Of a stretch of DNA of 64,000 nt, positions 46,060 through 54,485 are shown piece after piece; the stretch's first letter is position 1; every line of letters begins with the position of its first letter. This stretch comes from Parapusillimonas sp013416435 (GTDB lineage: Bacteria; Pseudomonadota; Gammaproteobacteria; Burkholderiales; Burkholderiaceae_B). The DNA is taken from NCBI RefSeq assembly GCF_052180245.1, contig NZ_CP197474.1, positions 1,054,001 through 1,118,000 on the forward strand, given 5' to 3'. The translations under genes were made by a program, and so were the position numbers. The notes under the pieces were generated by a model. It made no database searches. It saw only the letters and a program-made list of their open reading frames with translations, and was not told the DNA's origin.

Positions 46060-46851
46060 ATGTTCTTGAAGAAATTTGCGCCTGTATTGGCGCTCACGGC
46101 GGCCGCGCTGTTTACCGTTGGCGCAGCCCAGGCAGCCAAGCTGAGCGTGGCGGCAACGCCGGTTCCGCATGCGGAGCTGCTCGAGCTGGTCAAGCCGGTC
46201 CTGGCCAAGAAGGGCGTGGAGCTCGACATCAAGGTATTCACCGATTATGTGCAGCCGAACCAGCAGGTATCGGATGGCCAGATCGACGTCAATTTCTTCC
46301 AGCACAAGCCTTATCTGGATTCGTTCAACAAAGAACACAAGACGCAACTGGTAAGCGTCGGGCTGGTGCATGTCGAGCCTTTCGGCGCGTATTCTTCCAA
46401 GATCAAGGACATCAAGGACCTGAAGGAAGGCGCGCAAGTGGCATTGCCCAACGATCCATCCAACGGCGCGCGCGCCTTGCTCCTGCTGCAGGCCCAAGGC
46501 CTGATCAAGCTGAAGGATCCATCCAACATTCTGGCGACGGCCCGAGATGTGGTCGACAATCCCAAGAAGCTGAAGTTCCGCGAGTTGGAAGCCGCCACGC
46601 TGCCGCGCGTTCTGCCCGATGTGGACATTGCTCTCATCAATACCAACTATGCGCTCGAAGCGGGATTGAATCCGGTCAAGGATGCCTTATTCATTGAAGG
46701 TGCGGATTCCCCTTATGCGAACATCGTGGTCACGACCGAGGCGAAGAAGGACGACCCCGCCATCAAGCAACTGGTCGAGGCGCTGAACAGCCCGGAGACC
46801 CGTGCGTTCATCAACGAAAAATACAAGGGGGCCATCGTGCCCGCATTCTGA
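46060..46851 (+). CDS. metQ: Methionine-binding protein MetQ (NlpA family), non-lipidated form
   Basis: The 263-residue solute-binding protein delivers methionine to MetNI. It has an N-terminal signal (MFLKKFAPVLALTAAALF, cleavage probably after AQA near residue 25) but no lipobox cysteine; most MetQ/NlpA proteins are lipoproteins, so this one is predicted to be soluble in the periplasm. Family motifs: VAATPVPHAELLE, DGQIDVNFFQHKPYLD, VALPNDPSNGARALLLLQ, LPDVDIALINTNYA. It is the last gene of metNIQ. Confidence 0.94.
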   Translation: MFLKKFAPVLALTAAALFTVGAAQAAKLSVAATPVPHAELLELVKPVLAKKGVELDIKVFTDYVQPNQQVSDGQIDVNFFQHKPYLDSFNKEHKTQLVSVGLVHVEPFGAYSSKIKDIKDLKEGAQVALPNDPSNGARALLLLQAQGLIKLKDPSNILATARDVVDNPKKLKFRELEAATLPRVLPDVDIALINTNYALEAGLNPVKDALFIEGADSPYANIVVTTEAKKDDPAIKQLVEALNSPETRAFINEKYKGAIVPAF

Positions 46852-46857
46852 TGCGCC

Positions 46858-46881
46858 GGGCACAGGCCAGGGCCTGTGCCC
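46858..46881. other. Strong hairpin after metQ
   Basis: GGGCACAGGCC followed by GGCCTGTGCCC forms a stem of about 10-11 bp with a very short loop, 7 nt after the metQ stop. It lacks a U-tract; it may protect the mRNA 3' end or act together with the next hairpin. Confidence 0.6.
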
Positions 46882-46924
46882 GGACTCGGCCTCGGACGGA
46901 TATGGTTGTCTTTGGGCGGCCCGT

Positions 46925-46959
46925 CAACAATGAAGCGGCTTCAAGCCGCTTCTTTGTTG
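46925..46959. terminator. Bidirectional hairpin between metQ and the DUF6776-like gene
   Basis: CAACAATGAAGCGGCTT and AAGCCGCTTCTTTGTTG form a 17-bp stem with one mismatch around a 1-nt centre. It ends 5 nt before the stop of the minus-strand gene and can serve both transcripts; T-rich (TCTTTGTTG) and A-rich flanks support a terminator. Confidence 0.7.
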
Positions 46960-46963
46960 ATGC

Positions 46964-47665
46964 CTATCGGGCTACACGCAGGGTGCGCGTGGCGACCTGC
47001 TTGTTCGAGCCTTCGCGTGTGATCTTGATGGTGACCTGGCGTGGCGAGAAGCCGTCGGGCAGCGGGGCGTGGCCCTGCGTATAGGTGTAGCGTTCCAGTT
47101 CGATGCCGAAGGGCGGCAGATCGATGTTGGCATTCTTGCCGTTGGTATAGCGCCCCGCCACGACGAGCGCGACTTCTCCGCTGAACAGTTCGGTCTTGCC
47201 TTCGTCCTGCATGACCAGAATTTCATATTCGAGCTGGCCATTGCCGTCGCGGAAAGAAGCAGCGCGAATGCCGGGCGACGTGCCGCGCGGATCGGCCGGC
47301 ATGGCGTCAATGAACAACTGCAGGTCTTTCTTGGCCTTGTCCACGAAGGCGCGCGCCTCCTGGACTTCGCTGGACTGGGATTCGAGCTTGCTGCGCGCAT
47401 CGGTGAGTTCCCGGGCCTGCTGATTGACTTGAGTCTGCAGCCGTTGCTTGTCCATCTTCACGCTGTTCAGTTCGTAGTGCAATTGTTCCGACTGTTCGAC
47501 AGTGAGGCGCGTGGGGCCATAGCTTTTTTGCAGAAAAAGCAGACCCCCGGAACCGAGCACCACGCCCGTCAGCATCAGCATCAGCCACCGGGGAACGCGC
47601 CGCGAACGGCGCGTCGTACCATAGGCTGTGGGCTTGAAGACGTTGCGTTTAGAGGAACCGAACAT
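46964..47665 (-). CDS. DUF6776-like membrane-anchored coiled-coil protein
   Basis: The 233-residue protein has a basic cytoplasmic N-terminus (FGSSKRNVFKPTAYGTTRRS), one membrane helix (about 30-48, LMLMLTGVVLGSGGLLFLQ), a coiled coil (about 60-120, QLHYELNSVKMDKQRLQTQV) and a C-terminal beta-rich domain of about 100 residues. It resembles the DUF6776 family of proteobacterial proteins of unknown function. I chose the ATG at 47665, with AGGA upstream, over a longer frame from 47707. The topology suggests the C-terminal domain is periplasmic. Confidence 0.75.
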   Translation of the reverse strand: MFGSSKRNVFKPTAYGTTRRSRRVPRWLMLMLTGVVLGSGGLLFLQKSYGPTRLTVEQSEQLHYELNSVKMDKQRLQTQVNQQARELTDARSKLESQSSEVQEARAFVDKAKKDLQLFIDAMPADPRGTSPGIRAASFRDGNGQLEYEILVMQDEGKTELFSGEVALVVAGRYTNGKNANIDLPPFGIELERYTYTQGHAPLPDGFSPRQVTIKITREGSNKQVATRTLRVAR

Positions 47666-47822
47666 GGATAAATATTCCTGTATTGCTCGCAAGAGGCTGC
47701 TTCCCATCGAGCCGCTTGCCGAAAAACTTTAAAGCATAGACTGGATCGCCGGCGCACCGGGCCGTTTGGCGATTCTGGTTTCTTATAGGCAATTTTTGAA
47801 ACATTGCCCGCATGAAAGACGG

Positions 47823-47860
47823 ACCCTAGTGTAACGTGTCCATTTGCATGACACTAGGGC
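47823..47860 (-). other. Hairpin overlapping the murU stop codon
   Basis: CCCTAGTGT (47824-47832) and ACACTAGGG (47851-47859) form a perfect 9-bp stem with an 18-nt loop. The murU stop codon (47854-47856, minus strand) lies inside one arm. No U-tract follows. The rest of the gap to 47665 shows no gene. Confidence 0.6.
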
Positions 47861-48564
47861 GAAAGTCTGTTGGACCCGTGGCCGCGATTTAGTTCCGCCA
47901 AGCGTTCGGGGGTACCCACGTCGACCCAGCTGCCCTCATGCCGGCGGCCCCTGATTTTTCCGTCCTGCATGGCCAGGCGCAGCAGAGGCGCCAATGCGGC
48001 GGGCTTGCCTTTCGGCACGGAATCGAACAGTGCGGGGTGATACACGCCTATGCCTGAAAAGGTCAACGTCGGCCGGCCGGCCTGTCTGTCTGCGTCGCGC
48101 AGGATGCCGGACGGCAAGAGTTCGAAATCCCCTGCCGGGTGGTGTGCGGGATTGTCGACCAGGATCAGGCAGGCAAGGGCGGACTGCGCGTGCAGGCTGG
48201 CGACAAGGGCGGGCGCCTGGCTGGGATTCCAGTCGCACCAGATATCGCCGTTGATCACGATGAAGGCTTCGTTTTGAAAGAACTCCATCGCCTGGGCGAT
48301 CCCCCCTGCGGTTTCCAGCGCCGAGGCTTCGGGCGAATACGATATGCGCGCGCCGAACTGGCGGCCGTCTCCCAGGCGCTGTTCGATCTGCTGCCCAAGC
48401 CAGGCATGATTGATGATGATGTCGGGGATGCCGGCGGCGACCAGTCTTTCGATGTGCCAGGCGATGAGCGGCTTCCCGCCGACTTCAAGCAAGGGCTTTG
48501 GGGTATGGTCGGTGAGCGGGCGCATGCGCAGGCCGCGTCCGGCGGCCAGTATCATGGCCCGCAT
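47854..48564 (-). CDS. murU: N-acetylmuramate alpha-1-phosphate uridylyltransferase MurU
   Basis: The 236-residue nucleotidyltransferase converts MurNAc-1-phosphate plus UTP to UDP-MurNAc in the peptidoglycan recycling route that bypasses MurA (first described in Pseudomonas putida with AmgK). Motifs: MILAAGRGLRMRPLTDHTPK at the N-terminus, FIVINGDIWCDW (metal Asp), FSGIGVYHP and the C-terminal WVDVGTPERLAELN. Its start overlaps the amgK stop by 1 nt. It could be another sugar-nucleotidyltransferase, but the amgK pairing supports MurU. Confidence 0.9.
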   Translation of the reverse strand: MRAMILAAGRGLRMRPLTDHTPKPLLEVGGKPLIAWHIERLVAAGIPDIIINHAWLGQQIEQRLGDGRQFGARISYSPEASALETAGGIAQAMEFFQNEAFIVINGDIWCDWNPSQAPALVASLHAQSALACLILVDNPAHHPAGDFELLPSGILRDADRQAGRPTLTFSGIGVYHPALFDSVPKGKPAALAPLLRLAMQDGKIRGRRHEGSWVDVGTPERLAELNRGHGSNRLSP

Positions 48565-49607
48565 CAGAATGTGTATCCTGTCACGACTTGCCGGTTTTCG
48601 ATCTTGTCCAGGATGCGCAGCAGCGGGCGTAGCGGTCCGTATCGTTCGGCGACCTGTCTGGCATAGGCCGATACGCGGGGGATGTGGTCCAGATAACCAT
48701 GTTTTCCATCACGGTGCGACAGGCGGGCGAAGACGCCCAGGATGCGAAGGTTGCGCTGCAGGCTCATCCATTCGTATTGACGATGGAAGTCGGCGAAGTC
48801 GCTTGCAATGGGCAGGCCCGCTGCTTTGGCCGCTTCCCAGTAGCGGATCGCCCAGTCCAGTTGCTGCGGCTCTTCCCAGGTCGTGCGCGCATCCATCACC
48901 AGCGAGGCAATGTCGTAGCTGATGGGACCGGCAAGGGCGTCCTGATAGTCGATGATGCCGGGCTCCTGGTCGGACGGGCCCAGCATGAGGTTGGGCGAGT
49001 GGAAGTCGCGGTGAACGAGGACGACGGGCTGCTTGGCATTGTCTTCGACCAGCGCGGTGAAGACGGCCTGCAAGGCGGCAAGTTCCGCCTTGCCGAGGCC
49101 GGCTTGGCAATGGGTGGCTGCATACCATTCGGGAAAAACGGTCAGTTCCTGCATGAGGCGGCCGGCATCATAGGCAGGCAGGCTTGCGGCAGGAATCGCC
49201 TGCATGTGCACCAGCGCCTTGAGCGCGCCTCGGTATAGCGCCTGCAGCCGCTGGTCGTCCATCCCCGCCTGTATGGCCTGGTAAAACGTTTGTTCTCCCA
49301 GGTCGGAAAGCAGGAGAAAGCCCGACTCAAGATTTTCGGCCAGTATCCTGGGGACATTCAGGCCCGCATCCTCCAGCAGTTTGCCGACCTTCATGAAGGG
49401 GCGGCAGTCTTCATGCCGGGGCGGGGCGTCCATGGCGATGACCGTGCCCGGGCCGCCTTCGAGGCGATAATACCGGCGGAAGCTGGCGTCGCTGGAGGCC
49501 GGACGCAATGTTTGCAGATTCAGGCCATGTGCGGGGGCGAGGCTTTGCAGCCAGGCCTTCAATTCAACGAGTCGGACATCTGCGCTGGAATTCAAATCAG
49601 GTTTCAT
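48564..49607 (-). CDS. amgK: N-acetylmuramate/N-acetylglucosamine kinase AmgK
   Basis: The 347-residue phosphotransferase-fold kinase (APH family) phosphorylates C1 of MurNAc and GlcNAc recovered from the cell wall. It has SSDASFRRYYRLEGG (nucleotide loop), the catalytic loop VLVHRDFHSPNLMLG and the Mg-binding GIIDYQDALAGPISYDIASL. The APH fold alone would suggest aminoglycoside resistance, but the coupled murU gene and the position divergent from lptD mark it as AmgK. Confidence 0.9.
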   Translation of the reverse strand: MKPDLNSSADVRLVELKAWLQSLAPAHGLNLQTLRPASSDASFRRYYRLEGGPGTVIAMDAPPRHEDCRPFMKVGKLLEDAGLNVPRILAENLESGFLLLSDLGEQTFYQAIQAGMDDQRLQALYRGALKALVHMQAIPAASLPAYDAGRLMQELTVFPEWYAATHCQAGLGKAELAALQAVFTALVEDNAKQPVVLVHRDFHSPNLMLGPSDQEPGIIDYQDALAGPISYDIASLVMDARTTWEEPQQLDWAIRYWEAAKAAGLPIASDFADFHRQYEWMSLQRNLRILGVFARLSHRDGKHGYLDHIPRVSAYARQVAERYGPLRPLLRILDKIENRQVVTGYTF

Positions 49608-49642
49608 GGTAGAAAATCAGGGGCGGAAAAGTAAGGCGCGCT

Positions 49643-49673
49643 TTAACCACGTGTGCGCCGGCTTCTCTATAAT
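49643..49673 (+). promoter_or_regulatory. Probable lptD promoter
   Basis: A perfect -10 TATAAT at 49668-49673 lies about 70 nt ahead of the lptD start, in the divergent region with amgK. The -35 is weak (TTAACC near 49643 at 19-nt spacing). Confidence 0.5.
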
Positions 49674-49744
49674 ACCGGGTTGCCAATCGTAGCGGTTTGG
49701 CTGCTGTGCCAAAATATGGTCTGTTTTCAGGAGACACAATTCTC

Positions 49745-52141
49745 GTGCGATTGGTTTGGTGGGCAATTCTTTTAGCCGTCGGGGCCGTACCCGCGGTACA
49801 GGCGCAGCAGTCGCAGACTGCCGCGGGCGGAGCGTTGAAAGAGCTGCAGATCGCCCCCAAGCTGCAGGTGCACAAGAATATCGATGAAAACGATATGTCC
49901 ACCTTTCTTGTGGCGGACCAGATCGAAAACGATCAAGATGGCCGGGTGGTCCTGACGGGCAAGGCGGAAGTCCGGCGCATAGACTCGATCGTCAAGGGCG
50001 ATAGAATCGATTACCAGCGATCCACCGGTGAAGTCCGGGTGCGCGGCAACGGCCTCATATTGCGAGATGCAAGCCTGATCACCGGACCGGCTCTCGACTA
50101 CAACATCGATAAGGAAACCGGGGAGATCACCGAACCGGATTTCTGGCTCGGGGCCACGGGCGGGGCAGGCAGCGCCGCCAGGGCCGAGATGTTCAGCCGC
50201 GACCACATGCGGCTTACCGACGTCAATTATTCAGGCTGCCCCTGCCCCGACCCTGCCTGGTACATCAAGTCGCCCAAGGTCGACCTGCATTTCGAGGAAA
50301 ACGAGGGCATTGCCCGCCACGGCGTCCTGTATTTCAAGGATTTCCCCATCCTTTATTCGCCTTACCTCAGCTTTCCGGTCCGCAAGGAGCGCAAGTCGGG
50401 CTTCCTGCTGCCCACCTACGGGACATCCAGCAGCGGCGGATTCGAGGTTTCCGTTCCGTATTATTTCAATCTCGCGCCCAATTACGACCTCACGCTGATC
50501 CCACGCTATCTCAGCAAGCGGGGCCTGCAGATGGGCGCGGAATTCCGCTATCTCGGCCGGAATTACGGCGGCCAGTTTTACGGCACTTACCTGCCCAATG
50601 ACCGGGCGGCGGATCGCAAGCGATGGTACTACGCGCTGCAGCATGTGCACAGCCTGGGGGAAGGGCTCAGCGCCAGCCTGGATGTACGCCGCGTTTCCGA
50701 CGACGATTACTTTCGCGACTTTTCGTCTTTCGGCCTGAGCGAATCCAGCTATACCTATCTGCCCAGCAGTGCGGGCCTGAACTGGAGCGGGCAAAAGTAT
50801 TTCCACGCTTCCCTGTATGCGCATACGTATCAAACGCTGCAGGATAAAAGCGGGGCTTATCTCCTTCCCCAATACGACAGGCTGCCCGAACTGTATGTCC
50901 AGGGCGCCAGGTATAACTGGGGCGGCTTCGACGTGCGTTCGGACAACTACGCGACCCGTTTCGTGATGCCGAAGTTCAAGTACGGCACCCACCCGTATCC
51001 GGCTCAATCCGCGGGGCTGCAACCCTACCAGTCGTACGACGGCACCCGTTTCAGTTCCTACACCTCGGTGTCCTACCCCATCGTGCGGGCCGGCTGGTAC
51101 CTGACTCCGAAGGCGGGTCTGCACCTTAGCCAATACTCGACCGACTGGCATGGGTTCGCGGCACCGTTCACGCCGGCATCCGTACCCGGGCCGCGCACGC
51201 AATCGCGCATCCTGCCCATCGTCTCGGTGGATTCGGGCATGACCTTCGAGCGCGAGGCATCGCTGTTCGGGAACGCCGCCATCCAGACCCTCGAACCCCG
51301 CCTTTACTATCTGCGGGTGCCGTATCGCGACCAGTCCGAAATCCCGGTCTTCGATACCTATTATGCGGATTTCAACTTCGCTCAGGCCTTCGACGAGAAC
51401 ATCTTCAGTGGCGGCTGGGACCGCATCGCCGATGCCGATCAGCTGACCATCGGCCTGACCACCCGCTGGCTGGATGAAGAGTCCGGCTTCGAGCGCTTGT
51501 CGCTTTCGGCCGCACAGCGCATCTACTTCCGCGATCAACTGGTTACTCTGTATCCCGGTGATCAGACCCGCACGAAGACCAAGTCCGATTATCTCTTCGC
51601 CGCCAGCGCGGCGCTTACCGACAAGTTCTTCGTTCGATTCGATGCCCAGTACAATCCGGAATCCCGCGACCGCAACCGCATGACGGCCGGGGTGCGCTGG
51701 GAGCCCAAGCGGCTTGCGTCGCTGTCCGCTTCCTATCGGTACAAACGGGATCCGCGGCAAGTCATCGATCCGCAGGTTCAGATACAGCCCGGCTACGTGG
51801 ACGCCACCAAAGAGCAAGTCTCTCTGGCGGGTCAATGGCCGCTGGCGAACAAGCTGTATGCGGTCGGCCGATTCGACTATTCCCTTGCGGAGAAGCGGTC
51901 GACGCAGTCGATTTTCGGCCTGGAATACAAGGGCGATTGCTGCTGGACGGCGCGTGTCGTGATGCAGCGTTACGCGGTGTCCAGGGAAGATGTGAATACC
52001 GCCATGTTCTTCCAGCTCGAGCTGTCCGGCCTGGGTTCCATCGGCACCGACCCCATGCGTCTGCTGCGCGAACGTGTGGCCGGCTATCAATCCGTCACTA
52101 CACCAATAGCTGAGAAAACCACTTTCGAGAGGTACGAATAA
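49745..52141 (+). CDS. lptD: LPS-assembly protein LptD
   Basis: LptD is the outer-membrane beta barrel that inserts LPS with LptE. The 798-residue protein has a signal peptide (RLVWWAILLAVGAVPAVQA), an OstA/LptA-like periplasmic jellyroll (about 50-200) and a long barrel. The conserved cysteines that form the inter-domain disulfides are visible: SGCPCPDPAWY and the pair GDCCWTARV near the C-terminus. I chose GTG at 49745 because AGGAGA lies 10 nt upstream and a signal peptide follows at once; a TTG at 49697 is in frame. The stop overlaps surA (TAATG). Confidence 0.95.
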   Translation: MRLVWWAILLAVGAVPAVQAQQSQTAAGGALKELQIAPKLQVHKNIDENDMSTFLVADQIENDQDGRVVLTGKAEVRRIDSIVKGDRIDYQRSTGEVRVRGNGLILRDASLITGPALDYNIDKETGEITEPDFWLGATGGAGSAARAEMFSRDHMRLTDVNYSGCPCPDPAWYIKSPKVDLHFEENEGIARHGVLYFKDFPILYSPYLSFPVRKERKSGFLLPTYGTSSSGGFEVSVPYYFNLAPNYDLTLIPRYLSKRGLQMGAEFRYLGRNYGGQFYGTYLPNDRAADRKRWYYALQHVHSLGEGLSASLDVRRVSDDDYFRDFSSFGLSESSYTYLPSSAGLNWSGQKYFHASLYAHTYQTLQDKSGAYLLPQYDRLPELYVQGARYNWGGFDVRSDNYATRFVMPKFKYGTHPYPAQSAGLQPYQSYDGTRFSSYTSVSYPIVRAGWYLTPKAGLHLSQYSTDWHGFAAPFTPASVPGPRTQSRILPIVSVDSGMTFEREASLFGNAAIQTLEPRLYYLRVPYRDQSEIPVFDTYYADFNFAQAFDENIFSGGWDRIADADQLTIGLTTRWLDEESGFERLSLSAAQRIYFRDQLVTLYPGDQTRTKTKSDYLFAASAALTDKFFVRFDAQYNPESRDRNRMTAGVRWEPKRLASLSASYRYKRDPRQVIDPQVQIQPGYVDATKEQVSLAGQWPLANKLYAVGRFDYSLAEKRSTQSIFGLEYKGDCCWTARVVMQRYAVSREDVNTAMFFQLELSGLGSIGTDPMRLLRERVAGYQSVTTPIAEKTTFERYE

Positions 52142-53640
52142 TGCGTAGTCCGCATGCCAAGCGCCGGCTGGCTCCCATCCTGCTGGCCACGATGGGCGCT
52201 TTTTGTTCGAGCGCCGTTCTGGCGGCCACGCCGGCGGCCAAGCCCGATGCCTCCAGCCAGGCATCGTCGCAGCGCTTCGTCGACGGCATCGCCGCCGTCG
52301 TCAACAAGCAGGTCATCACCTTGCATCAAGTGCGCACCGAATCTGAAATGGCGCGCAAGGAGCTGGAGCGCCAGCGCATTCCGGTGCCGCCGCAGGACGC
52401 CTTGCAGCGTCAGGTGCTGCAGCGGATGATCACCGAAGAACTCGAGCGCCAGGAGGCTGAGCGCCTGGGCATACGCGTTACCGACGAGCACCTCGACCGC
52501 GCGCTCGACACCATTGCACAGCGCAACCGCATTACGCCGGCCAAGCTGCGCCAGGAAATCGAAAGTTCGGGCATCAGTTGGCAGGACTATCTCAAGACCT
52601 TGCGCCAGGACGTGCGTTCGGACATGCTGCGCCAGCGTGCGGTAGACAACACGATCACCATTTCCGACGCCGAGGTCGATGCCTTCCTGAAGACCCAGGG
52701 CCAGCGTCCCAGCGGCTCGCAGCCGTCAAGCGCGCCCGCTCCTGCGGCGGCCCCCGCGGCGGCCCAGCAAAATCGCCCGCGGATCCTCGGTCTCGCGCAG
52801 ATTCTCGTCGTGGTGCCCGAAGGGGCGCCGGCATCCCGTGTGCAGGAGTTGCGCAAGAAGGCGGAAGGGCTGTTGGCGCGCATACGCTCGGGCGCCGACT
52901 TCGCCGGCGTGGCGGCGGCATCGTCCGACGGACCAGAGGCGCTTGAAGGCGGGGTGATGGGCACGCGTCCCGTCGAAGGCTGGCCCGATCTCTTCGTGAA
53001 GGCGACGCAAGATCTCCAGACCGGTGAAACCAGCGGCATCGTGCAAAGCGGCAACGGTTTCCATATTCTCAAAGTGTTGACCCGGGGCGACCGCGGGGGG
53101 CAGCCGGCGTCGGCACCCGCCCAGGCGCCGGCCCCGACGCTTGCGCAGCCTGCCATCCCGGAGCAGGGCCCGATGATGGTCACCCAAACCCATGCGCGCC
53201 ATATCCTGATCAAGACCAGCAAGGTCATGTCGGATGAGAAGGCCGAAGCGCGCATGACGCAGTTGCGCGAGCGCCTCGCCCACGGCGAAAGCTTCGAGAC
53301 GCTGGCCAGACGCTATTCCGAAGACGCCACGGCGCCTCAGGGCGGCGATCTGGGCTGGTTGACGCCGGGCGAGACCGTACCCGCCTTCGAGCAGGCCATG
53401 AACGAGCTCGACATCAATGAAATCAGCCCGCCGGTGAAGTCCCAGTTCGGCTGGCATATCATCCAGGTCCTCGAGCGGCGCACGAAGAACATGGAGAACG
53501 AGTTCAGGCGCATGCAGGCCAGGCAGTTCCTGTTCGAGCAGCGCGTGGGGCCGGCGTTTGAAGACTGGCTGGGGCAGTTGCGGGGCCAGGCGTATATCGA
53601 TAACCGGCTCGATCCGCAATCCAGCAGCGGGCGACGCTGA
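52141..53640 (+). CDS. surA: Periplasmic chaperone / peptidyl-prolyl isomerase SurA
   Basis: SurA escorts outer-membrane proteins, including LptD encoded just upstream. The 499-residue protein has a signal peptide (ending AVLAA near residue 30), the SurA N-domain (FVDGIAAVVNKQVITLHQV), and two parvulin domains: the first around 215-315 (ILVVVPEGAP to SGNGFHILKV), the second around 348-450 (RHILIKTSKV to SQFGWHIIQVLE). Ala/Pro-rich linkers flank the first. rsmA follows 5 nt later; pdxA, often placed between them, is absent. Confidence 0.95.
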   Translation: MRSPHAKRRLAPILLATMGAFCSSAVLAATPAAKPDASSQASSQRFVDGIAAVVNKQVITLHQVRTESEMARKELERQRIPVPPQDALQRQVLQRMITEELERQEAERLGIRVTDEHLDRALDTIAQRNRITPAKLRQEIESSGISWQDYLKTLRQDVRSDMLRQRAVDNTITISDAEVDAFLKTQGQRPSGSQPSSAPAPAAAPAAAQQNRPRILGLAQILVVVPEGAPASRVQELRKKAEGLLARIRSGADFAGVAAASSDGPEALEGGVMGTRPVEGWPDLFVKATQDLQTGETSGIVQSGNGFHILKVLTRGDRGGQPASAPAQAPAPTLAQPAIPEQGPMMVTQTHARHILIKTSKVMSDEKAEARMTQLRERLAHGESFETLARRYSEDATAPQGGDLGWLTPGETVPAFEQAMNELDINEISPPVKSQFGWHIIQVLERRTKNMENEFRRMQARQFLFEQRVGPAFEDWLGQLRGQAYIDNRLDPQSSSGRR

Positions 53641-53645
53641 TCCGT

Positions 53646-54434
53646 ATGGCTCATCAGGCGCGCAAGCGATTTGGCCAGCACTTCCTGACGGACGAAGGCG
53701 TCATCGAATCCATCGTCCGCAGCATCGCGCCCAGGCCGGATGACAAAATGGTGGAGATCGGCCCGGGACTGTCGGCCCTGACAGGGCCGCTGATGCGGGA
53801 ACTCGACCACCTGACCGTGGTCGAGATCGATCGCGATCTCGCAGGGCGCCTGCGCCGCCAGTATCCGCCTGAAAGACTGACCGTCGTGGAAGGCGATGCC
53901 CTGAACGTGGACTTTTCCGCTTTGGGCACCGGCCTGCGCATCGTGGGCAATCTGCCCTACAACATTTCCAGCCCCTTGCTGTTTCATTTGATGCATTGCG
54001 CGGGCCAGGTCGTGGATCAGCATTTCATGCTGCAGCGGGAAGTCATCGATCGCATGGTGGCGCGGCCCTCGACGGCCGACTACGGCCGCCTGTCGATCAT
54101 GCTGCAGTCGCGCTACCGCATGACCAAGCTGTTCGATGTCGCGCCCGAGGCGTTCGATCCGCCACCCAGGGTCGTTTCGGCCGTGGTGCGCATGGTGCCC
54201 TTGCCCGAAGGGCGCCGCAAGCCCAGGAGCGACAAGGCGTTCGAGACGCTTGTCGCCCGTGCCTTCGCGCAGCGCCGCAAGATGCTACGGCGGGGGCTGT
54301 CGGATTGGGCGGACGCCATTCAGTGGGAAGCCTTGGGAATACAGGAAACCGCGCGCGCGGAAGAGCTGTCCGTCGAGCAATTCACGGACCTTGCCGATGC
54401 GCTGGTGGATGCCGGCGTCTTGCGTGATCAATAA
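53646..54434 (+). CDS. rsmA: 16S rRNA dimethyladenosine transferase RsmA (KsgA)
   Basis: RsmA dimethylates A1518 and A1519 of 16S rRNA in late 30S assembly. The 262-residue protein has RKRFGQHFLTDEGVIESI, the SAM motif MVEIGPGLSALTGPL, VEIDRDLAGRL, and the catalytic NLPYNISSPLLF (N-x-P-Y). The C-terminal helical domain contains RRKMLRRGLSD. The stop lies 11 nt before a single palindromic repeat. Confidence 0.97.
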   Translation: MAHQARKRFGQHFLTDEGVIESIVRSIAPRPDDKMVEIGPGLSALTGPLMRELDHLTVVEIDRDLAGRLRRQYPPERLTVVEGDALNVDFSALGTGLRIVGNLPYNISSPLLFHLMHCAGQVVDQHFMLQREVIDRMVARPSTADYGRLSIMLQSRYRMTKLFDVAPEAFDPPPRVVSAVVRMVPLPEGRRKPRSDKAFETLVARAFAQRRKMLRRGLSDWADAIQWEALGIQETARAEELSVEQFTDLADALVDAGVLRDQ

Positions 54435-54445
54435 GGCCAATCAGC

Positions 54446-54475
54446 GGGGTCAGACCCCGTACGGGGTCTGACCCC
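54446..54475. repeat. Palindromic repeat cluster 6 (single perfect copy)
   Basis: One 30-bp copy with centre GTAC is a perfect self-complementary palindrome. It fills the convergent junction between rsmA (stop 11 nt left) and the SpmA/SpmB-like gene (stop 10 nt right). No other terminator is visible here. Confidence 0.96.
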
Positions 54476-54485
54476 TTCCTCCGCT

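Noticed and set aside
48564..49607. Aminoglycoside resistance phosphotransferase
   Set aside because: The fold fits, but the overlap with murU and the place next to lptD identify the amgK-murU recycling pair.
50231..52264. Minus-strand open frame of 677 codons opposite lptD
   Set aside because: It is an antisense shadow of lptD with no ribosome site and no recognisable domain.
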